Below, one piece after another: positions 1 to 9,327 of a DNA stretch of 64,000 nt. A program made the translations under genes and the position numbers. Every line of letters starts with the position of its first letter. Within the stretch, counting starts at the first letter, position 1. The notes beneath the pieces were generated by a model. The model was not told the DNA's origin. It saw only the letters and a program-made list of their open reading frames with translations, and did no database searches. The DNA is taken from positions 124,001-188,000 of the forward strand of contig NZ_LNYO01000001.1 of the NCBI RefSeq assembly GCF_001467895.1, in the 5' to 3' direction. The DNA comes from Legionella nautarum (GTDB taxonomy: Bacteria; Pseudomonadota; Gammaproteobacteria; Legionellales; Legionellaceae).

Positions 1-1
1 A

Positions 2-250
2 TCCGGTCAAGCTGGAATTATTATTAATCTATTATTGGCTTACCTCAATTTGATTCCTATTCCGCCCTTGGACGGGAGTCGAATAGTGGCTAGTATTTTA
101 CCTCTTAGACAAGCCATTCAGTACCAAAAAATTGAACCCTATGGTTTCTTTATACTACTAGCACTTATTTTTACGGGTGCTCTAGGCTGGCTAATTCAAC
201 CTCCGCTGAGATGGTCATTGGCTGGGATCTATGCGTTATTTAGCATATGA
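2..250 (+). CDS. Site-2 protease (M50) family protein, C-terminal fragment
   Basis: The reading frame is open from the first bases, so the gene begins left of the window and only its last 82 codons are seen. The fragment contains NLIPIPPLDGSR, which matches the second zinc-ligand motif (N-P-x-x-D-G type) of membrane-embedded M50 metallopeptidases, inside hydrophobic sequence and followed by two further probable membrane segments. The family cleaves or binds within the inner membrane; the short C-terminus without a PDZ domain suggests a small Rip/YwhC-type S2P rather than RseP. The stop codon overlaps the start of pdxB by four bases, implying co-transcription. The HExxH half lies outside the window, so activity cannot be judged. 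Confidence 0.75.
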   Translation, partial: SGQAGIIINLLLAYLNLIPIPPLDGSRIVASILPLRQAIQYQKIEPYGFFILLALIFTGALGWLIQPPLRWSLAGIYALFSI

Positions 251-1290
251 AAATTCTCGCTGACGCCAGTTTACCAGGATTGCAACAAGCCTTTCCTGAG
301 CCTTTTGAACTGAGTTTCTATAACAATGCCAATGAACTGCCCGAACTACTTAAAAATCAGCAAGTCTTAATTTGTCGCGCCACACTGAAGGTTGATAAAA
401 ACCTATTAAAAGGGCATGCACTCCGCTATGTTGCGACGGCAAGCTCTGGCATAGACCATATTGATTTGCTTTATCTAAAAAACAATTCCATCCAATTAAT
501 CGATGCCAAAGGAAGTAACGCTGTCGCCGTTGCTGATTATGTGATTGCTACGCTCGCTTATCTACAACAATATAAAAACTTTTCAGGCTCAAAAGCAGCC
601 GTACTTGGCGTAGGTGAAGTAGGTTCAAAAGTAGTCAGACGCTTAACTGCTGCTGGTATGGAAGTGCTTTGCTATGATCCGTTTAAAGCAGAGTTTAAGA
701 ATAGAACACTTCAAGACCTAGTTGACTGCGATCTCATTTCTATTCACGCTAATTTACATGATGAGCAACCCTACCCCAGCCGTCATCTTTTTAATGAATC
801 ATTGCTTGAACAATTAAAACCAAACACCGTCATTATTAATGCAGCACGTGGCGGTATCGTGGATGAAAAAGCCTTGTTACAGCAGAAAACACCACTGATT
901 TATTGCACTGATGTTTTTTCTAATGAGCCCAAAATAAGTTCCAAAATTATCGAACTAGCAACACTCTGTACTCCCCATATCGCAGGTCATAGTATTGAAG
1001 CAAAATATCGGGCAATTGAAATGATTAGCGAAAAATTGCATGCTTATATGCAACTAGAAGCACCACCATTTAATTTTTACCCGCAGGCTCCAAGTCTTGC
1101 TTATAGCGATAAATCTTGGCAAGATTTGGCTCTAAAATTATACAATCCTCTTCATGAAACCTTGCAATTAAAAACAGCAGCTAATCTCGAATCAACGTTC
1201 ATAAACCTTCGTAAAGCCCATCAAAATCGCCACGATTTTTGTTGCTATAATCTTCCCATTAGTAAGCTCAGTAAACTGCTTGGATTTTAA
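247..1290 (+). CDS. pdxB: Erythronate-4-phosphate dehydrogenase
   Basis: Predicted to oxidise 4-phospho-D-erythronate with NAD in the DXP-dependent pyridoxal-phosphate pathway (cytosol). The 347 residues show the D-2-hydroxyacid dehydrogenase fold: an N-terminal catalytic part, a Rossmann glycine motif GVGEVG at 121-126, NAARGG around the catalytic Arg201, a Glu near 227, and the TPHIAGHS block with His244. The short distance between the Glu and His blocks and the extra C-terminal region of about 90 residues fit PdxB rather than SerA. It overlaps the preceding protease gene by four bases. Length is slightly below the E. coli enzyme (about 378). The family is certain; the PdxB assignment is strong. 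Confidence 0.9.
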   Translation: MKILADASLPGLQQAFPEPFELSFYNNANELPELLKNQQVLICRATLKVDKNLLKGHALRYVATASSGIDHIDLLYLKNNSIQLIDAKGSNAVAVADYVIATLAYLQQYKNFSGSKAAVLGVGEVGSKVVRRLTAAGMEVLCYDPFKAEFKNRTLQDLVDCDLISIHANLHDEQPYPSRHLFNESLLEQLKPNTVIINAARGGIVDEKALLQQKTPLIYCTDVFSNEPKISSKIIELATLCTPHIAGHSIEAKYRAIEMISEKLHAYMQLEAPPFNFYPQAPSLAYSDKSWQDLALKLYNPLHETLQLKTAANLESTFINLRKAHQNRHDFCCYNLPISKLSKLLGF

Positions 1291-1342
1291 ATGAATAAGG
1301 CTTTTATCCAGCCCAAACTATTGTTGAGCTGGATAGATTTTC

Positions 1343-2473
1343 TTAGTTATATTGAAAATTAAGGGATTCATGATTCAAATTAGGTTGCGAAACAGGATTT
1401 GAATTAGCAAGTAAGATTTGGGGGGCTGAAATTAGTGCGGCTGCTGATTTTGCTTGCATCAACTCTTTTCGTTCTGCGACAACATAAGTATCATCAGGAG
1501 CAAGTTCTTCAGCTCTCTTCAGCGCTTTTTCTGCTTCTTCTAAATTTTTCTCTAATCGATACGTATAGGCAATATTTAAGCTGGCATCGGCAATCTCTTT
1601 CTCTTCCAATGTTTTTTCAAGAATAGAAAAAAAGTACTTTCTTGCTTCGGGAAAACACTCTTGTTTAGAATAAGTCATACCGATTTGTGTAATTACCCCG
1701 AGGTGGTCTGGATCTCGTTCAAGTGTCTCTAAGTAAATTTTTCTTGCAGCCTTATACTCTTTGTTTCGATAAAAACAATGACCATACTGCGCTTTGCATT
1801 CTGTAAGATTAACAAAAATAATATTTCTTAGTGCTGAATCATCTTCTCTACAGGCGGATAATGCTTTTTGGTAATAATCCATTGCAATTATATAATGACC
1901 TTTTATTGCATTTCTTGCCTCAATTTCATTTTCGATACATACTTCGAGAATGTCAGTATATTGTTCATACCAAAGAGCTATACCTTGTAAAAATAAGGGA
2001 AAAGAACTACAAATGTTAAGTGCTTGATCGATAAAAGACTTTGCTTCTGTAAAAAGCCTATGGATTGCCTCTACGTCTTTTTCAAGCTCCTCTTTTTCAA
2101 GCTCCTCTTTAGCAGTTTTTAAGCAGAGTAAGCCCCTGCTATTCCAGGCTTCTGCACAAGATGGGTCCGTCTTAACTGCTTGCTCATAATATGCTAGCGC
2201 TTCCGCATCGCTGTTTTTTGCCTCATAGCATTGGCCTAATAAATTATAAGCATTAGCAATCTTAGCTTTGTCATTACTTACTTCAATAAATTTTTTTATA
2301 GAAGCAATCGCTTGGTCTTTTTCATCATTATAAAAATAACTTTTTGCTAAATAAAAATGGCTTTCCACTTCTTCTGGATACTGCTCAATTGACTGAAGAA
2401 ATAATGCTATCGCTTTTTCATAATTATTTTCGGTGAATGCTTTTATTCCATCGATATGAAATGAATTAGACAT
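1343..2473 (-). CDS. Tetratricopeptide-repeat protein
   Basis: A 376-residue protein built almost entirely of TPR units: repeated A/G-x3-Y/F and A-x-Y-Y-x-x-A patterns run from about residue 10 to 345, for example YEKAIALFLQSIEQYPEE, ALAYYEQAVKTDPSCAEAW and AEKALKRAEELAPDD. There is no signal peptide and no membrane segment, so a cytosolic scaffold or adaptor is likely, but the partner is unknown. The ATG is preceded by AGGATTCAAG. A short Lys/Glu-rich direct repeat (EELEKEELEKD, near 130) comes from an 18-base tandem duplication. It is transcribed toward the convergent pdxB and lies downstream of murE, in the place where murF would usually follow. The C-terminal 40 residues are Asn/Ser/Ala-rich and lack repeats. 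Confidence 0.8.
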   Translation of the reverse strand: MSNSFHIDGIKAFTENNYEKAIALFLQSIEQYPEEVESHFYLAKSYFYNDEKDQAIASIKKFIEVSNDKAKIANAYNLLGQCYEAKNSDAEALAYYEQAVKTDPSCAEAWNSRGLLCLKTAKEELEKEELEKDVEAIHRLFTEAKSFIDQALNICSSFPLFLQGIALWYEQYTDILEVCIENEIEARNAIKGHYIIAMDYYQKALSACREDDSALRNIIFVNLTECKAQYGHCFYRNKEYKAARKIYLETLERDPDHLGVITQIGMTYSKQECFPEARKYFFSILEKTLEEKEIADASLNIAYTYRLEKNLEEAEKALKRAEELAPDDTYVVAERKELMQAKSAAALISAPQILLANSNPVSQPNLNHESLNFQYN

Positions 2474-2605
2474 CTTGAATCCTATTAATAGTATTTGACT
2501 GAACTAAATTAAAAGAGCTACTTGCATGAGGGATAAGATTATACAGCTTAACTTCAGACTAATAAACAGGCATCCCGTGTTATAAAAAATCAAATGTCTA
2601 TAATT

Positions 2606-4075
2606 TCAACTATCAGTTCGGGCCGATTTTTTAGAATTCAATCGATAAATCACTTCCTTATCAGAGTAGGGATAATGAATATTACCAATTTGCTGATAAT
2701 CTTCATGGCCTTTACCTGCTACTAAAATGATATCCTCTTTATTGGCTAGGCTAATAGCCTTGGCAATGGCTTGTTCGCGCTCAGGGATTTTATAATGATT
2801 GGTTTTAGAAGGCATGCCCGCTTCAATTGCGTCGATAATTGCCAGTGAATCTTCAGTGCGTGGATTATCATCGGTTAAAATAGCCACATCGGCATACTCA
2901 CTGGCAATTTTACCCATGATTGGGCGTTTTGTTTTATCCCGCTCACCACCACAGCCAAATACGACAATAATTCGCCCTTTTTTAACTTTCTGTAAAGTTG
3001 CTAAAACATTCTTCAAGGCATCCGGTGTGTGTGCATAATCAACAATGGCATAGGGCTCCTTGGCTACAATTTCCATTCGCCCAGGGGCAGCTTGTAATTG
3101 AGCCATTATGGGTACGACCTTTCCAACCGGATAACCATAGGCTAATAAGCTTGAGAAAACAGCTAGGGCATTATAGACATTAAAAAAACCTAAGGCGTTG
3201 ATTGTTAAGTCATGTTCTCCCCAGGGAGAACTTAGGGCAATTTCTGTGCCTTTAAGACTGACATCACAATGCAAAGCCCTTACATCCGCGGCTTCTCTCA
3301 CCCCATAGCTTAAGATTTGCTCTGCTTTAGAGCGTTGATGCATCAATAAGCTACAGCTATCATCTTGATTAATAATTGACCATTTTAACGTAGGTTTCTC
3401 AAAGAGCATTGCCTTAGCATCGGCATAGGCTTCCATGGTTTGATGATAATCGAGGTGGTCATGACTAAGATTGGTGAAGATAGCTTGCTGAAAATCAATA
3501 CTATCGACCCGTCCTTGGCACAAGGCATGTGAAGACACCTCTATACAGACCTGTTTAATTGAATTTTGCACGTACTCATGCATAAGCTGCTGTAAGCTAA
3601 GCGCATCTGGAGTCGTGTTAGTTAAAGGCTGTAGCGCTCCCACTTCCCCTTGGCCTATCGTTCCAATATAAGCTGAGTGACTACCTAACAAGTTATGCGC
3701 CTGCGCAAGTTGATAAGTGATGGTTGTTTTTCCATTCGTTCCCGTCACACCGATGACGTCCATTTTCTTTGTTGGTTCACCGTAAAATCGACTAGCGATT
3801 TCTGCAAGTTTAGTGGCTAAACCTGGTAGGGGTACCGCAGGTAATTCACTAGGAATTGGATGCATTGACGGCCAATTTTCTGGTTCATAGACCAGTGCAA
3901 CAGCGCCAGCATTGATCGCTTGATAAACAAAAAGGCGACCGTCCGTTACAAGACCTGGGTAAGCAAAAAATAAAAAACCAGGCTTAATTTGCCGACTATC
4001 ATTATGCAAACCTAAAATTTCACAATCAGGAATATTAGCCTTCACCCAAGGTTGCATTAACTCGGCAAATTTCAT
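2606..4075 (-). CDS. murE: UDP-N-acetylmuramoyl-tripeptide synthetase (meso-DAP adding)
   Basis: Predicted to add meso-diaminopimelate to UDP-MurNAc-L-Ala-D-Glu in cytosolic peptidoglycan precursor synthesis. The 489 residues show the three Mur-ligase domains: an N-terminal UDP-binding part with HNDSRQIKPG, the ATP loop GVTGTNGKTT at 109-118, the Lys in DAKAMLF (221) that is carbamylated in the family, and a C-terminal domain with the DNPR motif at 403-406 that selects meso-DAP over lysine. It starts eight bases after ftsI ends, so it belongs to the dcw operon. Unusually, the next gene is an unrelated TPR protein rather than murF. Confidence 0.95.
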   Translation of the reverse strand: MKFAELMQPWVKANIPDCEILGLHNDSRQIKPGFLFFAYPGLVTDGRLFVYQAINAGAVALVYEPENWPSMHPIPSELPAVPLPGLATKLAEIASRFYGEPTKKMDVIGVTGTNGKTTITYQLAQAHNLLGSHSAYIGTIGQGEVGALQPLTNTTPDALSLQQLMHEYVQNSIKQVCIEVSSHALCQGRVDSIDFQQAIFTNLSHDHLDYHQTMEAYADAKAMLFEKPTLKWSIINQDDSCSLLMHQRSKAEQILSYGVREAADVRALHCDVSLKGTEIALSSPWGEHDLTINALGFFNVYNALAVFSSLLAYGYPVGKVVPIMAQLQAAPGRMEIVAKEPYAIVDYAHTPDALKNVLATLQKVKKGRIIVVFGCGGERDKTKRPIMGKIASEYADVAILTDDNPRTEDSLAIIDAIEAGMPSKTNHYKIPEREQAIAKAISLANKEDIILVAGKGHEDYQQIGNIHYPYSDKEVIYRLNSKKSARTDS

Positions 4076-4083
4076 TCATCACC

Positions 4084-5745
4084 TCATGTAGTAGATTGAT
4101 CGGGTGGGATATCAAGAATGCGTAAGGCTCCAGACATCACTTGAGAAAACAGCGGCGCTGCAACTGCTGCCGCATAATAGCCGTTTTTAGTGGGCTCGTG
4201 AATGACCACCGCCACAACTAAACGAGGATTTGAAACCGGTGCAATGCCAACGAAACTGGCAATATGGCGATTTTTTTCATAACCATTTTTTCCTGCGATT
4301 TGCGCAGTTCCTGTTTTTCCAGCCACGCGATACCCTGGTACTCTTGCCGAACGACCTGTTCCTCTTCCTACTACTGCTTCCAGCATTGCTAGAACCTGCG
4401 CTGCTGTTTTTTTATCTAAAACTTGCTCACCAACTACTTTTGCTTCAGTATGCAATAAAGATACAGGGATTAGCTGTCCTTGATTAGCAAAAATCATATA
4501 ACCTCTTGCCAATTGCAACGTAGTAACCGACATACCATAACCAAAGCTCAAAGTACCCAGTACAAAAGGATTAGCATCTTTAACGTTGACAATACCCCCA
4601 TCACTCTCTCCGGGATAACCACTTTCTGTTCGCTGGCCAAAACCAGAGCGCTGCAGTAAACCAATTAACTGTTCTGGCGGGCTCGCTAAAACCATCTTAG
4701 CTACACCGACATTACTTGAGTGCTGCAGTACCCCGGTCACATCTAAAACGCCATAATTATGGATATCACGAATAGTATGGCCATGAACAATCATCCAACT
4801 TGGACGGGTATCAATAATCGTCTCTGGTTTGAAAAGACCACTACCTAGAGCACTTGCAATGCTAAATGGCTTTATTACTGATCCAGGTTCAAAAGTATCG
4901 GTCAGTGCTCTATTGCGATAACTGTCTAAAGTATAACGACCTCGCGCATTAGGATTAAAAGAAGGCGCATTCGCTGCCGCCAAAATTTCTCCATTTTGGG
5001 TATCCAATACAACCACTGAGCCGGATTTAGCTCCAAACTTCTCCATTGTATTTTGTAGTTCATGATAGGCCAAATATTGAATTCGTCGATCGATACTCAA
5101 TACAAGATCATGCCCAGGCCGAGGGGCTTTTAGTAAACCAAGCTCTTCAATGATTTGCCCCATACGATCCTTTAATACTCTCTTCTTACCATTGATCCCC
5201 ATCAACCAATCTTGATAAGCCAGTTCTAAACCTTCAATGCCTATATCATCGATGTTAGTAAATCCAAGCAGATGCGCTGTACTATCCCCTTCCGGGTAAT
5301 AACGTTTGAATTCTTGTTGAAAATTAACGCCGGGAATAGCAAGCTCTTCAATTTTTTTTGCTAACATTGGTGGTAACTGGCGATGCAAATAGAGAAACTC
5401 GCGAGTACTTGCCTGTCTGACGCCGGCATGTAAACTTCTAGCAGAAATACCCAATAATCGACATAATTCTGCAAGCTGTCTACTATCGGGGGCAAAAGTT
5501 TTAGGATTGATCCACACTGATTGCACTGGTGTGCTAACTGCAAGAGGAATTCCCTGTCGATCGGTGATCATTCCTCTGTGTGCTGAGATATCGACCACTC
5601 TTAAGCTGCGGGCATCGCCTTGGCCTTGCAAAAACTGGCGATGCAAAATTGTTAAATCTAGCATTCTCCACAAAAGAGCTGATAATAATAAAAGGAAAAA
5701 GCTTGATATAACAATTAATCGTGCCCAGTGGCCATTATTTTTCAT
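4084..5745 (-). CDS. ftsI: Division-specific peptidoglycan transpeptidase (PBP3)
   Basis: A class B penicillin-binding protein that crosslinks septal peptidoglycan. The 553 residues contain one N-terminal membrane anchor (about 10-30), the dimerisation domain with RGMITDRQGIPLA, and a transpeptidase domain with all three active-site motifs: S289-V-I-K, S343-S-N and K477-T-G. Its start overlaps the end of ftsL by four bases and murE follows, the normal dcw order. Length matches the family (about 560-590). Expected to act with FtsW at midcell; FtsW is not in this window. Confidence 0.95.
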   Translation of the reverse strand: MKNNGHWARLIVISSFFLLLLSALLWRMLDLTILHRQFLQGQGDARSLRVVDISAHRGMITDRQGIPLAVSTPVQSVWINPKTFAPDSRQLAELCRLLGISARSLHAGVRQASTREFLYLHRQLPPMLAKKIEELAIPGVNFQQEFKRYYPEGDSTAHLLGFTNIDDIGIEGLELAYQDWLMGINGKKRVLKDRMGQIIEELGLLKAPRPGHDLVLSIDRRIQYLAYHELQNTMEKFGAKSGSVVVLDTQNGEILAAANAPSFNPNARGRYTLDSYRNRALTDTFEPGSVIKPFSIASALGSGLFKPETIIDTRPSWMIVHGHTIRDIHNYGVLDVTGVLQHSSNVGVAKMVLASPPEQLIGLLQRSGFGQRTESGYPGESDGGIVNVKDANPFVLGTLSFGYGMSVTTLQLARGYMIFANQGQLIPVSLLHTEAKVVGEQVLDKKTAAQVLAMLEAVVGRGTGRSARVPGYRVAGKTGTAQIAGKNGYEKNRHIASFVGIAPVSNPRLVVAVVIHEPTKNGYYAAAVAAPLFSQVMSGALRILDIPPDQSTT

Positions 5746-6080
5746 TCTGTTCGCAATATAAAAATTTCTTTGTCCGCTGGCAGTCTCATTTGCAATTTCT
5801 CTACCGCCAACTGTTCTACTCGAGCTGGCGTTGCAAGACTAGCTTGTTCGAGAACTAATTGGCCCCATTGTAATTGTAATTGATTAGCCTGCTGCTCTAA
5901 GCGCTGCAATTGACTAAAATAGATGCGGTGCTCGTTGGTAGTATAAACAATCGCTAGGGCAGTGACTAGAACTGCAAGCAATAGTGTTAAAAGAAAACAA
6001 AGCTGTTTTGAGAGCCGCATATCTGATAGTTGTCCACTAAAAAAATTACTTTGATTAATCGCTCTGGCCGCGGCATTCAT
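5742..6080 (-). CDS. ftsL: Cell division protein FtsL
   Basis: A small bitopic divisome protein of 112 residues. It has a short cytoplasmic N-terminus, one membrane segment at about residues 29-46 ([18 protein letters not shown]), then a periplasmic coiled-coil stretch rich in Gln/Leu ([15 protein letters not shown]) and a conserved tail with [14 protein letters not shown]. Sequence conservation in FtsL is low in general, but topology, length and position between rsmH and ftsI identify it. Both borders overlap by four bases, indicating translational coupling. Confidence 0.92.
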   Translation of the reverse strand: MNAAARAINQSNFFSGQLSDMRLSKQLCFLLTLLLAVLVTALAIVYTTNEHRIYFSQLQRLEQQANQLQLQWGQLVLEQASLATPARVEQLAVEKLQMRLPADKEIFILRTE

Positions 6081-7003
6081 GCTAATTTTTCTCCTATTCG
6101 TAAAACCGCGCTACGTGCTCTGACATTTTGCTTAATTTCACTGTCAGAAGCTTTTATAGCTTTACCTATTCTCTTAAACTTGGTTTGAATCTCTTCATTG
6201 CGAATCGGCACTCCTGGTGGAGGACGCTGGCCATACTCTTTATTCCGCATGAATTGCTTAACAATGCGATCTTCCAAGGAATGGAAACTAATCACTACCA
6301 AGCGACCGCCAATTGCTAAGACATCCATTGCTAGATCAAGCGCTTTGATTAAATCATTCAGCTCTTGATTCACATGAATACGTATGGCTTGGAAGACTCG
6401 GGTCGCAGGATGTTTATGTTTTTCCCATTTTGGATTCGCTTGCTTAACAATTTCTGCCAAAGCTTCTGTCGTTTTTATGGGGGCTTCTTCTCGCGCAGCC
6501 ACAATGGCTCGAGCTATGCGGCCGGCAAATCGCTCCTCCCCATACTCTCTAAAAATCGCAGCCATCTCATCAGCTTCCGCATTATTTATAAAACGGGCGG
6601 CATCCAACTCTTGGTCTAAGTTCATACGCATGTCCAAAGGGCCTTGCTGCATAAAACTAAATCCACGCTCAGGGTTGTCTAATTGCGGTGAAGAAACCCC
6701 AAGATCCAACAAAATACCGTTGATCTGCCCGTAAACCTTCGCTTCTTTTACCCATTCACCGAGATTTGCGAAAGAGCCATGATAGATTTGAAACCGCGGG
6801 TCCTCAGCAAAATGCTGCTCAGCATAGCGAATTGCCTCAGGATCTTTATCGACGGCTATCAATCGTCCAGCGTTAGATAATTGCTGTAAAATAGCTCGGC
6901 TATGGCCGCCACGACCGAAGGTTCCATCAACATAGATACCATCTGCCTTAATAGCTAAACCATCAATTGCCTCTTGCAGCAATACGGATTGATGCACTGT
7001 CAT
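6077..7003 (-). CDS. rsmH: 16S rRNA (cytosine(1402)-N(4))-methyltransferase
   Basis: Formerly mraW. Methylates N4 of C1402 in the 16S rRNA decoding centre using S-adenosylmethionine. The 308 residues begin with [16 protein letters not shown], followed by the SAM-binding [14 protein letters not shown], the family block [22 protein letters not shown] near 97-118 and the C-terminal [14 protein letters not shown]. Second gene of the dcw operon, 12 bases after mraZ; its 3' end overlaps ftsL. Length matches the family. Confidence 0.96.
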   Translation of the reverse strand: MTVHQSVLLQEAIDGLAIKADGIYVDGTFGRGGHSRAILQQLSNAGRLIAVDKDPEAIRYAEQHFAEDPRFQIYHGSFANLGEWVKEAKVYGQINGILLDLGVSSPQLDNPERGFSFMQQGPLDMRMNLDQELDAARFINNAEADEMAAIFREYGEERFAGRIARAIVAAREEAPIKTTEALAEIVKQANPKWEKHKHPATRVFQAIRIHVNQELNDLIKALDLAMDVLAIGGRLVVISFHSLEDRIVKQFMRNKEYGQRPPPGVPIRNEEIQTKFKRIGKAIKASDSEIKQNVRARSAVLRIGEKLA

Positions 7004-7015
7004 AATTAATTTCCA

Positions 7016-7471
7016 TTACAAAGAAATAGTTTTCATTTCATCAGGCAATCCATCTTTAGATGCCTCTTCCTCTAGCCATTGCTCACGCTTGGTTTGCCAA
7101 AGGGTTTCATTCCATACTTCAAATTTATTTCCCTGACCAATCATTACCACTTTTTTCTCGAGTTGCGCGTAGTCTCTTAATAACTGGGGCAACAGTATTC
7201 GCCCGATACTATCCATTTCCACATCCGTTGCATGACCAATTAATAAGCGCTGAATTCGTCGTGCAGCCGTATTAAAACTTGGCAAGCTTTGTAATTTCGC
7301 TTCAATAATTCGCCATTCTGCCAAGGGATAAAGCAGTAAACAGGTTTCTTCGGTATCAATAGTCACTACCAATGCGGCCTCGTCTTGACTACTCAAGGCA
7401 TCGCGATAACGGGTAGGTACTGTTAGGCGACCTTTTCCGTCAATGGTAATGGCATTAATTCCACGAAACAT
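7016..7471 (-). CDS. mraZ: Transcriptional regulator MraZ
   Basis: The 151-residue first gene of the dcw operon. It carries two MraZ/AbrB-type half-domains, each with the D-x3-R signature: DGKGRLTVPTRYRD near residues 11-24 and DSIGRILLPQLLRDYA near 87-102. In other bacteria MraZ forms a ring, binds GTGG/TGGG repeats ahead of its own gene and represses the operon. Four suitably spaced GTGG boxes are present upstream here (7542-7589), supporting autoregulation. Length equals the E. coli protein (152). Confidence 0.96.
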   Translation of the reverse strand: MFRGINAITIDGKGRLTVPTRYRDALSSQDEAALVVTIDTEETCLLLYPLAEWRIIEAKLQSLPSFNTAARRIQRLLIGHATDVEMDSIGRILLPQLLRDYAQLEKKVVMIGQGNKFEVWNETLWQTKREQWLEEEASKDGLPDEMKTISL

Positions 7472-7541
7472 GAATATTATTTATGCAGTTAGGTTGGATT
7501 ATTAATTTACCAGCTTGATTTTAATCAAATAGTTAATCAAT

Positions 7542-7589
7542 AACCACAACCTTCCCACAATTCTCCACTTTTTTGTTATTTTAAACCAC
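7542..7589 (-). promoter_or_regulatory. Predicted MraZ operator (phased GTGG boxes)
   Basis: On the minus strand four GTGG motifs lie between the mraZ start and its -10 box. On the plus strand they read CCAC, beginning at 7544, 7555, 7565 and 7586. Successive distances are 11, 10 and 21 bases, which places them on one helix face. The three nearest mraZ (GTGGAG, GTGGGA, GTGGTT) resemble the triple repeat bound by MraZ in E. coli. Binding is inferred, not shown. Confidence 0.7.
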
Positions 7590-7597
7590 TTTTATAC

Positions 7598-7627
7598 ACT
7601 ATAGAAACACAATTTCCCAAGCGTCAA
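7598..7627 (-). promoter_or_regulatory. Predicted sigma-70 promoter of the dcw operon
   Basis: Reading the minus strand, a -35 box TTGACG (7627-7622), an 18-base spacer and a -10 box TATAGT (7603-7598) lie about 125 bases before the mraZ ATG. The GTGG boxes begin just inside the transcribed region, a sensible place for a repressor. Both hexamers differ from consensus at one position. Confidence 0.65.
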
Positions 7628-7772
7628 CCCCCAAATGAAGATTTTTTTCAAAAAATACAGGCATGGTGGTTTGCCAAGAGAAAAGTTGTTTTTATTTGTT
7701 TCTTTTTGAATTAAATAAGACCATAAAATAGAAGTGACGGGTTTGCGGAGAGTGATGGGTTTTCTGGAGTAA

Positions 7773-7982
7773 GATCCCCTCGAAATTAAATAGGCTGTTT
7801 AGTTCATTAATCGTTTTGTTTATCCCGTTCGGACTGAGGAAGCGCACAGCGCTGTCTCGAAGTGTCGCAGAGAGCCCCTCAGGGCAGAGCCTTCGAGACG
7901 CACGCGATGCGTGCTCCTCAGGCTGAACGGGATAAAATGAACACAAATTTCTTAGAGACTCATTTTGAGATAACGTGGGGTC
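7773..7982 (-). repeat. Dispersed MITE/BIME-like repeat, copy 1
   Basis: A complete copy of the dispersed element, in inverse orientation to the others. Its outer ends are imperfect inverted repeats (GATCCCCTCGAAAT at 7773-7786 and AACGTGGGGTC near 7972-7982). Inside are two arms, CCCGTTCGGACTGAGGAAGC...GTCTCGAAG and its mirror CTTCGAGACGC...CTCAGGCTGAACGGG, each around a short GC-rich hairpin. It fills most of the 560-base space between mraZ and coaX. The 111-codon open frame across it at 7692-8027 is repeat translation, not a gene. Confidence 0.75.
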
Positions 7983-8031
7983 AATAAGCGAGGTCGGGCC
8001 AGGCTGCTTGTAATGACAGACATACAATTAA

Positions 8032-8799
8032 TTAGCGATTAAGCTCTGCTGCCAAACGAATGCCTTGCAGCACTAAATCAGGGATCAGATGATCATAAAT
8101 CCCATGCTTATCAAATAAAGATGCAAATCCTCCGGTTGCCAAGACTAGAGCCTCTTGGCCAGGAAAAGCCTCCTCTTTGATACGATGAATTAATTCACGG
8201 CAGGATCCTAAAGCCCCATAAAATATACCTGATTGTATGCTTTCAATAGTTGAGCGTCCTACAACTTGTTCGGTTTTCACGATTTCTACTATCGGTAATT
8301 TTGCCGTTTTTGATGCTAGTGCATCTACAGATAAACGGACGCCAGGTAAAATTGCCCCACCCAAATAGCCTTTTTGAGAAGTAATGACACAAAAAGTAGT
8401 TGCTGTGCCAAAATCAATGACGATGATATTTTTTCCAGGAAATGCGGAGTTTGCAGCTATCGCATTGGCAATTCGATCAGCACCCACTTCAATTGGGTTA
8501 CGATACTTAATATTTAAACCTGTTTTTACTCCAGCTTGTAACAGAAAGGGATCGACTGAAAAATATTTTAAGCAGGCAGCACGTAAAGAATAATCGATTT
8601 GAGGTACAACTGAGCAAATTGCAATTTCATTAATTGCTTCGGGGGAACATTGATTTTCGCGCAATACTGATTTGAGAAAAATACCTAACTCATCGGAGGT
8701 ACTAACCTTTGATGTATGTCGGAAGCGAAGACGAATCTCTTCCCCAGCAAATACTCCACCATAGATATGAGAATTACCAACATCAATACATAGCATCAT
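8032..8799 (-). CDS. coaX: Type III pantothenate kinase
   Basis: Predicted to phosphorylate pantothenate, the first step of coenzyme A synthesis, in the cytosol. The 255 residues show the ASKHA-fold signatures of CoaX: the N-terminal phosphate loop CIDVGNSHIYGG, the GADRIANAIAA motif near residues 103-113, and IDFGTATTFCVI near 125-136. Length is typical (about 255). A single-gene unit with rnpB next upstream on the same strand. No other kinase of the pathway is visible in the window. Confidence 0.95.
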   Translation of the reverse strand: MMLCIDVGNSHIYGGVFAGEEIRLRFRHTSKVSTSDELGIFLKSVLRENQCSPEAINEIAICSVVPQIDYSLRAACLKYFSVDPFLLQAGVKTGLNIKYRNPIEVGADRIANAIAANSAFPGKNIIVIDFGTATTFCVITSQKGYLGGAILPGVRLSVDALASKTAKLPIVEIVKTEQVVGRSTIESIQSGIFYGALGSCRELIHRIKEEAFPGQEALVLATGGFASLFDKHGIYDHLIPDLVLQGIRLAAELNR

Positions 8800-8885
8800 A
8801 GTTTAACTCTTTGCATCCCTAAATCGGCGATAGTATGTCGAGTTAAAATGAAAATCAATGGGAGAGCTCACTTAAAATTGTTTAA

Positions 8886-9264
8886 GTTGAAGTCGGTCGA
8901 TAAGCCGGGTTCTGTCGCGGACAATCATTCATCTAGGACCTGCGTCACCACAAGTCTCAAGCAACCTACCCGAATCCCGTACGGGCCATACGTTCTTACC
9001 GCAAAGGTAAGCAGGATTCCTATTTGGTCTTGCTCCAGGTGGGGTTTTCCCTGCCACGACTGTTGCCAACCGTGCGGTGCGCTCTTACCGCACCATTTCA
9101 CCCTTACCTTATTTTAGTACTGAAAAAAATAAGGCGGTATATTTTCTGTGGCACTTTCCGTAGGCTTTCACCTCCCAGGCGTTACCTGGCACCCTGCCCT
9201 CTGGAGCCCGGACTTTCCTCCCTTTGTATTGCACAAAGAGCGATTGCCTGACCGACTCTGTTAT
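8886..9264 (-). ncRNA. rnpB: RNase P RNA, bacterial class A
   Basis: The catalytic RNA that matures tRNA 5' ends. On the minus strand the sequence holds the invariant 5' core GAGGAAAGTCCGGGCTCC, the GGGTGCCAGGTAACGCCTGG hairpin, GGTAAGGGTGAAA followed by GTGCGGTAAGAGCGCACCG, the ACAGAACCCGGCTTATC 3' core (which carries the GGU-binding loop in the family), and CTAGATGAATGAT. Helix P1 is formed by AGTCGGTC at the 5' end and GACCGACT at the 3' end. Exact ends are estimated from this pairing and could be off by a few bases. Confidence 0.95.
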
Positions 9265-9327
9265 CAATACTAGCAGAGTGCCTAGTGAAAGGCCAGGACT
9301 TCCTTTTAAATGATGAACTACAAACGG

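Noticed and set aside
7692-8027. 111-codon minus-strand frame between coaX and mraZ
   Set aside because: It runs through a copy of the dispersed repeat; its middle is the translated arm sequence also seen at 51.5 and 59.6 kb, and it has no coding character outside the repeat.
8848-9251. Two plus-strand open frames of 75-89 codons
   Set aside because: They lie antisense within the RNase P RNA gene, whose conserved core is unmistakable.
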